Assembly (NCBI RefSeq): GCF_947500655.1
Contig: NZ_CANMSK010000001.1
Span: 1-64,000 of the forward strand
DNA length: 64,000 bases
Direction: 5' to 3'
From: an uncultured Psychrosphaera sp.
GTDB lineage: Bacteria > Pseudomonadota > Gammaproteobacteria > Enterobacterales > Alteromonadaceae
Part shown: positions 60,463-64,000 of the stretch, in pieces
How the letters are laid out: each line of letters starts with the position of its first letter
Position numbering within the stretch: the first letter of the stretch is position 1
Translations under genes and position numbers: made by a program
The notes under the pieces: generated by a model
Told to the model about the DNA's origin: nothing
Seen by the model: the letters and a program-made list of their open reading frames with translations, nothing else
The model's database searches: none

Positions 60463-62466
60463 TTACAAGTTATTGGCTATTTTTAGACGTTCAATGACTT
60501 CGACTTCTTCACCAATTGCAGCCACACGGTCTGACATATTAGTAATTGCAGTAATATTAGCTTCTACATCTTTACTTGTTGTGGCAGATGCATCTCTTAA
60601 GCTTTCAATTTGCTCTGTTAATTTAAGCGTACTTGAGCTCATTCTTGACATAAAGTCTTCTATTACTCCTACGGTTTGTCCTATTGCCGTGGTAGATTTG
60701 GTAACCGATGCGATTGTGTCACTAGTTTGATCTAGGCTTTGTTGTGTGTTTTTAGACAGTTGACGTACTTCGTCAGCAACAACAGCGAAACCTCTACCAG
60801 CTTCCCCTGCTCTAGCAGCTTCAATTGCCGCATTTAAAGCAAGAAGATTGGTTTGATCTGCAATAGCTGAGATAACTTTTAAAATGGCTAACACTTGATC
60901 TGAGCTTTCTTTTAGCTCGTGAACGTCACTGCCTAAAATGTTCATTTTACTTTCTTGTAATGTTATATCGTCTTTTAGATCGTAAAACGCGCCACTGGCA
61001 TCATTAATTACAACTTCAGTTTGTTGTGAGTTTTTAGTAATGCCGTTAAAGCTAGTTAATACACTTTCTAGCAAAGGTCTATATTCAGACAAACATTCAA
61101 TCAAATGAGTTTGTAATCTGTTTATTTGCATCAAGCTGTTAACTTTTGATAATAAAAAGAATTGCTTGTAGTTACTGTAATGAATTGGAAAGTTGTCAAC
61201 TAATGAATCTGAGAATCGTTCGCCATTTTCCACATTAAAAAAGAACAGCGCCGTTAACGTTTGGTTCATATGAACCCCTAAAAGCTCTCCAAAAGTAGAA
61301 AAACCTGCCGCTTTAATATTTTTAAATGCCGTTAGCTGATTTAACTTATCAGTATTATTTACACGACGTAAAATACAGTCATTAGCTAACATAGCGATTG
61401 GTGCAGGTTTGTTTCTTAAATACTCATCAAGGGCTTGTTTGGTGCTATTAGCAAAATCTTTAGCTTCAACCAAAATAAGCTCGTCACCAAAATCTAAATC
61501 ACAAAAAAAGTTTAGAACTTTATTTTCAACATCTATACCTGATATAGATCGTATAAATAGTTCATCTTTTATCTCGACAGCAAATGAAAAACCAGTAAGC
61601 TTAGCTTCTAAGTTACTAGGGGTACAACGTAGATGCTCACAAAGGTGATCAACTATGTTTTCCACTTTCCCAGTTTCTTTTGAGATAACACTTGTTACTG
61701 TGCGTTTTTGTGGGTCAGACTCGGCGATATAAAATGATTTGTTTGTTTTATGGAAGTTATGCGTTTTTAATATACCGTAGCGGATATTAGGTGCAAGTTT
61801 AGTAAAAATAACGACACTGGCATTGTCTGCCACTTTGTGGCCATCAAATACAGCTGCTTTTTGGAAGTCTAATTTTCCACCTGCTGAGCCACCGATAAAG
61901 TGACAAGGAAAACGCTGGCTGTCGTACAGGGCTTGCATAAAGAAGTTTTCACTGGCAGATAAACCATCAATAAAGGTCATCGCAACCGTATCTTGATAAT
62001 TAACTGACATATTCAAAGATACTTTTTCAATTTCATTTTGAATTGCTTTAATTCTCTCTACTTTTGACTTTATTACTTTACCTTGTTTTAAATCTTCACA
62101 GTGTAACGGGATAGTTTTAATTTCAATGTCGGCAAATACGCTTTCACTGAAACTCTGTAAAACAATAGAGTCCCAATTACCTTCTGTAGTTTGGTAAAAG
62201 TTATTTTCTTGGCTGTTCAACTCACCAGCGGTCATCATAGCGACGACCTTGGAACAAAATGGTGTCGCATTTTGAATGGACTTTACCGTCTGTTCGAAAT
62301 CAAGGTTTGGTGAAATAAATGCAAAAATCAATTGAGTTTTATACTCTTGAAAATCTAAGCTTAATAAACGCTCTGAAGAGATTTCAGATGCTCGTAGCTG
62401 TAGTATTTTTATTCCTGTTTCACTTACCTGATGTTGTTTGTTTTGTTTTTTATTAAACCAAGACAT
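60463..62466 (-). CDS. soluble chemoreceptor with FIST sensor domain
   Basis: A 667-residue methyl-accepting-type protein without membrane helices. The first 400 residues are FIST N and C domains (for example [44 protein letters not shown]); the last 170 form the signalling hairpin with [24 protein letters not shown] domains are known to bind small ligands, and one branch (NosP) senses nitric oxide via heme; which ligand applies here is not known. A FliA-type promoter lies upstream and cheB precedes it on the same strand. Confidence 0.85.
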   Translation of the reverse strand: MSWFNKKQNKQHQVSETGIKILQLRASEISSERLLSLDFQEYKTQLIFAFISPNLDFEQTVKSIQNATPFCSKVVAMMTAGELNSQENNFYQTTEGNWDSIVLQSFSESVFADIEIKTIPLHCEDLKQGKVIKSKVERIKAIQNEIEKVSLNMSVNYQDTVAMTFIDGLSASENFFMQALYDSQRFPCHFIGGSAGGKLDFQKAAVFDGHKVADNASVVIFTKLAPNIRYGILKTHNFHKTNKSFYIAESDPQKRTVTSVISKETGKVENIVDHLCEHLRCTPSNLEAKLTGFSFAVEIKDELFIRSISGIDVENKVLNFFCDLDFGDELILVEAKDFANSTKQALDEYLRNKPAPIAMLANDCILRRVNNTDKLNQLTAFKNIKAAGFSTFGELLGVHMNQTLTALFFFNVENGERFSDSLVDNFPIHYSNYKQFFLLSKVNSLMQINRLQTHLIECLSEYRPLLESVLTSFNGITKNSQQTEVVINDASGAFYDLKDDITLQESKMNILGSDVHELKESSDQVLAILKVISAIADQTNLLALNAAIEAARAGEAGRGFAVVADEVRQLSKNTQQSLDQTSDTIASVTKSTTAIGQTVGVIEDFMSRMSSSTLKLTEQIESLRDASATTSKDVEANITAITNMSDRVAAIGEEVEVIERLKIANNL

Positions 62467-62918
62467 TATTCATTCCTTTTTACTTCACTACTAAGACACC
62501 TATTAGGACTATTAAACTGATCAAATAAAGAAAGCCTTTATTTACAAAGCAATAGCCGTAAACGACTTCAATGTTTTATAAAACGATTAACGCAATTAAA
62601 CATAGCATGATGCATTGATAGAGTCATTACTCTATAACTTGTTCTATTACTAATCGGCTGTTTTAAAAGAAACTGTAATAATTTAACTAACTAATTTGAC
62701 TAAAGTTTTTATATAAACTATAAATTTAAAGCAAATACTTAAGACCACTCACTATTACACCTTAGTTTTAATAAATATGTCTGAATTTACATATCAATAT
62801 TTTGTGCTACTTGATTGAATAATTGATGGTGATTGATTTGACAATATATGAGTAGATAAATTTATTTATGTATTAATTGTAGCAATTCATATTTTGAGTT
62901 AACTCCTGTGGAACAATA
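62467..62918. other. gap between FIST chemoreceptor and cheB
   Basis: AT-rich 452-nt gap without a supported gene. It carries the sigma-28 promoter at 62651-62677 (listed separately) and an 8-bp inverted repeat (62523-62530 with 62536-62543) in the chemoreceptor leader, of no clear role. Confidence 0.6.
62651..62677 (-). promoter_or_regulatory. FliA (sigma-28) promoter of the FIST chemoreceptor
   Basis: On the minus strand TACAGTTT-N11-GCCGATTA matches the consensus TAAAGTTT-N11-GCCGATAA at 14 of 16 positions with exact spacing. It is about 185 nt before the start codon. Confidence 0.8.
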
Positions 62919-64000
62919 TTAGAGTTTTTTTAGTTTCATTTCTGTCACCATTTCATTTCTTGTTAATAATGCGTGTTGTAGGAGCGTTTTGCTGATATCA
63001 AATAAATCACACTCTACATTGTGAGCTGATAACTTATGGGCACTACCTGGCATTCCCCAAATCAAGCTGCTATTTTCATCTTGAATTATAGTTTTTGTGC
63101 CTTGTTGTTTCAGTTCTAACATTCCTTGTGCACCGTCATTACCCATGCCTGTTAATAAGACAGCCTGGACATTGTTAGCCATAGGTAACAAAGAACGAAA
63201 CAATACATCTACCGATGGTTTATGGCGGTTAACTTTTTCGGAGTCGTCAAATACACAAAAAAAGGCTCCATTTTTCTCTTTTACAATTAAATGAACAGCC
63301 CCTTGAGCTATATAAACATTACCTTCTTTAATCTTAGTGCCATGTTTGGCTTCTTGTACCGTCATTTCACATAACTCATTTAATCTATTAGCAAAACGTT
63401 CGCTAAATGTAGGTGGTATATGCAGAGCCACAACCACAGGAGGTGAATTTTTAGGTAACTGGGTCAATACGACTTTTAATGCTTCCGTACCACCTGTTGA
63501 AGCCCCTATTGCGATAATATGATCTTTTCTTGCCGTGCCAGCAAAGGTTAATATCTTGGAGTTTTTGCCATTAATAAACTTGCTCGTTAATTGATGCTGC
63601 TTTTGATTAACGCTTACCGCTTGTTTAACTTTATAAATGATAAGTTGTTTGAATGACGATTTAGTAGTGAGCAATTCATTAAAACTAGGTTTTGCTATAA
63701 AGTCTATTGCGCCTAATTCTAAAGCTTGTAGTGTAATGTCGCTGCCTTTGGTTGTTAACGTTGATAACATAACGACAGGCATAGGCCTTAACCGCATTAA
63801 ATTAGCCAAAAATGTAATGCCATCCATTTTGGGCATTTCCACATCTAACGTAATAACATCTGGATTAAGACTCTTTATTAACTCTCTTGCGACAAGTGGG
63901 TTTTCAGCCTCTCCAACAACATTAATGTCAGAGTCTGACGATAATAACTCGCGTACAACTTTTCTAATAACTGCTGAATCATCAACAATTAATACCTTAA
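62919..64000 (-). CDS. cheB: chemotaxis methylesterase CheB (5' end outside window)
   Basis: Response-regulator methylesterase that demethylates or deamidates chemoreceptors. The reading frame continues to the window edge, so the first few residues are missing. Visible: receiver domain with VLIVDDS, the phospho-aspartate in TLDVEMPKMDG, STLTTKGSD and the lysine in IAKPS; then the catalytic domain with AIGASTGGTEAL (Ser), VALHIPPTFSERFA (His) and LTGMGNDGAQGM (Asp). All key residues are intact. Confidence 0.94.
   Translation of the reverse strand, partial: KVLIVDDSAVIRKVVRELLSSDSDINVVGEAENPLVARELIKSLNPDVITLDVEMPKMDGITFLANLMRLRPMPVVMLSTLTTKGSDITLQALELGAIDFIAKPSFNELLTTKSSFKQLIIYKVKQAVSVNQKQHQLTSKFINGKNSKILTFAGTARKDHIIAIGASTGGTEALKVVLTQLPKNSPPVVVALHIPPTFSERFANRLNELCEMTVQEAKHGTKIKEGNVYIAQGAVHLIVKEKNGAFFCVFDDSEKVNRHKPSVDVLFRSLLPMANNVQAVLLTGMGNDGAQGMLELKQQGTKTIIQDENSSLIWGMPGSAHKLSAHNVECDLFDISKTLLQHALLTRNEMVTEMKLKKL

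Noticed and set aside
62523..62543. 8-bp inverted repeat as a terminator or operator
   Set aside because: A/T-rich and short, without T-tract or promoter context.
1..64000. CRISPR array, prophage or complete insertion sequence
   Set aside because: No regularly spaced repeats, phage structural genes, integrase or transposase genes were found.

Overview
The window reads as a chromosomal segment of an AT-rich marine gammaproteobacterium of the order Alteromonadales, most likely near Colwellia/Thalassotalea or Psychrosphaera. This rests on gene order (serC-aroA-cmk-rpsA-ihfB-lapAB-pyrF; ccoNOQP-fixH-ccoI-ccoS-fnr-uspE-ttcA-glnS; pgm-seqA divergent from ybfF-ybfE-fldA), on the branched-chain keto-acid dehydrogenase cluster and on protein character. 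The taxon is inference; there is no rRNA gene. I see no prophage, CRISPR array or complete insertion sequence.

Layout. 0-8 kb: housekeeping genes for serine/aromatic/pyrimidine synthesis, ribosomal protein S1, IHF-beta and the LapAB envelope regulators. 8-11.5 kb: a membrane chemoreceptor with a FliA (sigma-28) type promoter, then a small orphan islet with a two-helix membrane protein and a possible insertion-sequence end. 11.5-21.4 kb: a complete cbb3 cytochrome oxidase locus (structural genes ccoNOQP, assembly genes fixH, ccoI, ccoS and a TauE/CcoH-like gene) followed by fnr and uspE. FNR-like boxes precede ccoN and uspE, so the oxygen sensor probably controls its own neighbourhood. 21.5-24.5 kb: a 261-bp MITE-like element ending 16 bp before ttcA, then convergent glnS.

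24.8-31.6 kb: tandem secreted DUF2884 paralogues, a large YdiJ-type FAD/Fe-S dehydrogenase, and a ParD-like ribbon-helix-helix gene overlapping a second-type methionine aminopeptidase. 31.8-35.7 kb: tRNA-Tyr, a TPR response regulator and a convergent serine/threonine kinase. 35.8-42.9 kb: bkdA1-bkdA2-bkdB (E2 with two lipoyl domains), astE and pgm. 43-49.5 kb: seqA, ybfF, DUF2788, ybfE, fldA, propionyl-CoA synthetase, nagZ and a TetR regulator. 49.7-60.4 kb: tRNA-Val, hypothetical proteins, PGPGW protein, cardiolipin synthase, an EEP phosphatase, an alphaproteobacterial-looking nnr gene and an RND efflux pair. 60.4-64 kb: a soluble FIST-domain chemoreceptor with a FliA-type promoter and a cheB cut by the window end.

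The most interesting signals are the MITE-like element that builds a -10 box next to ttcA, the two sigma-28 promoters tying both chemoreceptors to the flagellar regulon, the soluble FIST chemoreceptor beside cheB, the ParD-like/Map overlapping pair with a palindrome in front, and the likely transferred nnr gene. None of these is proven to be a new system from sequence alone.
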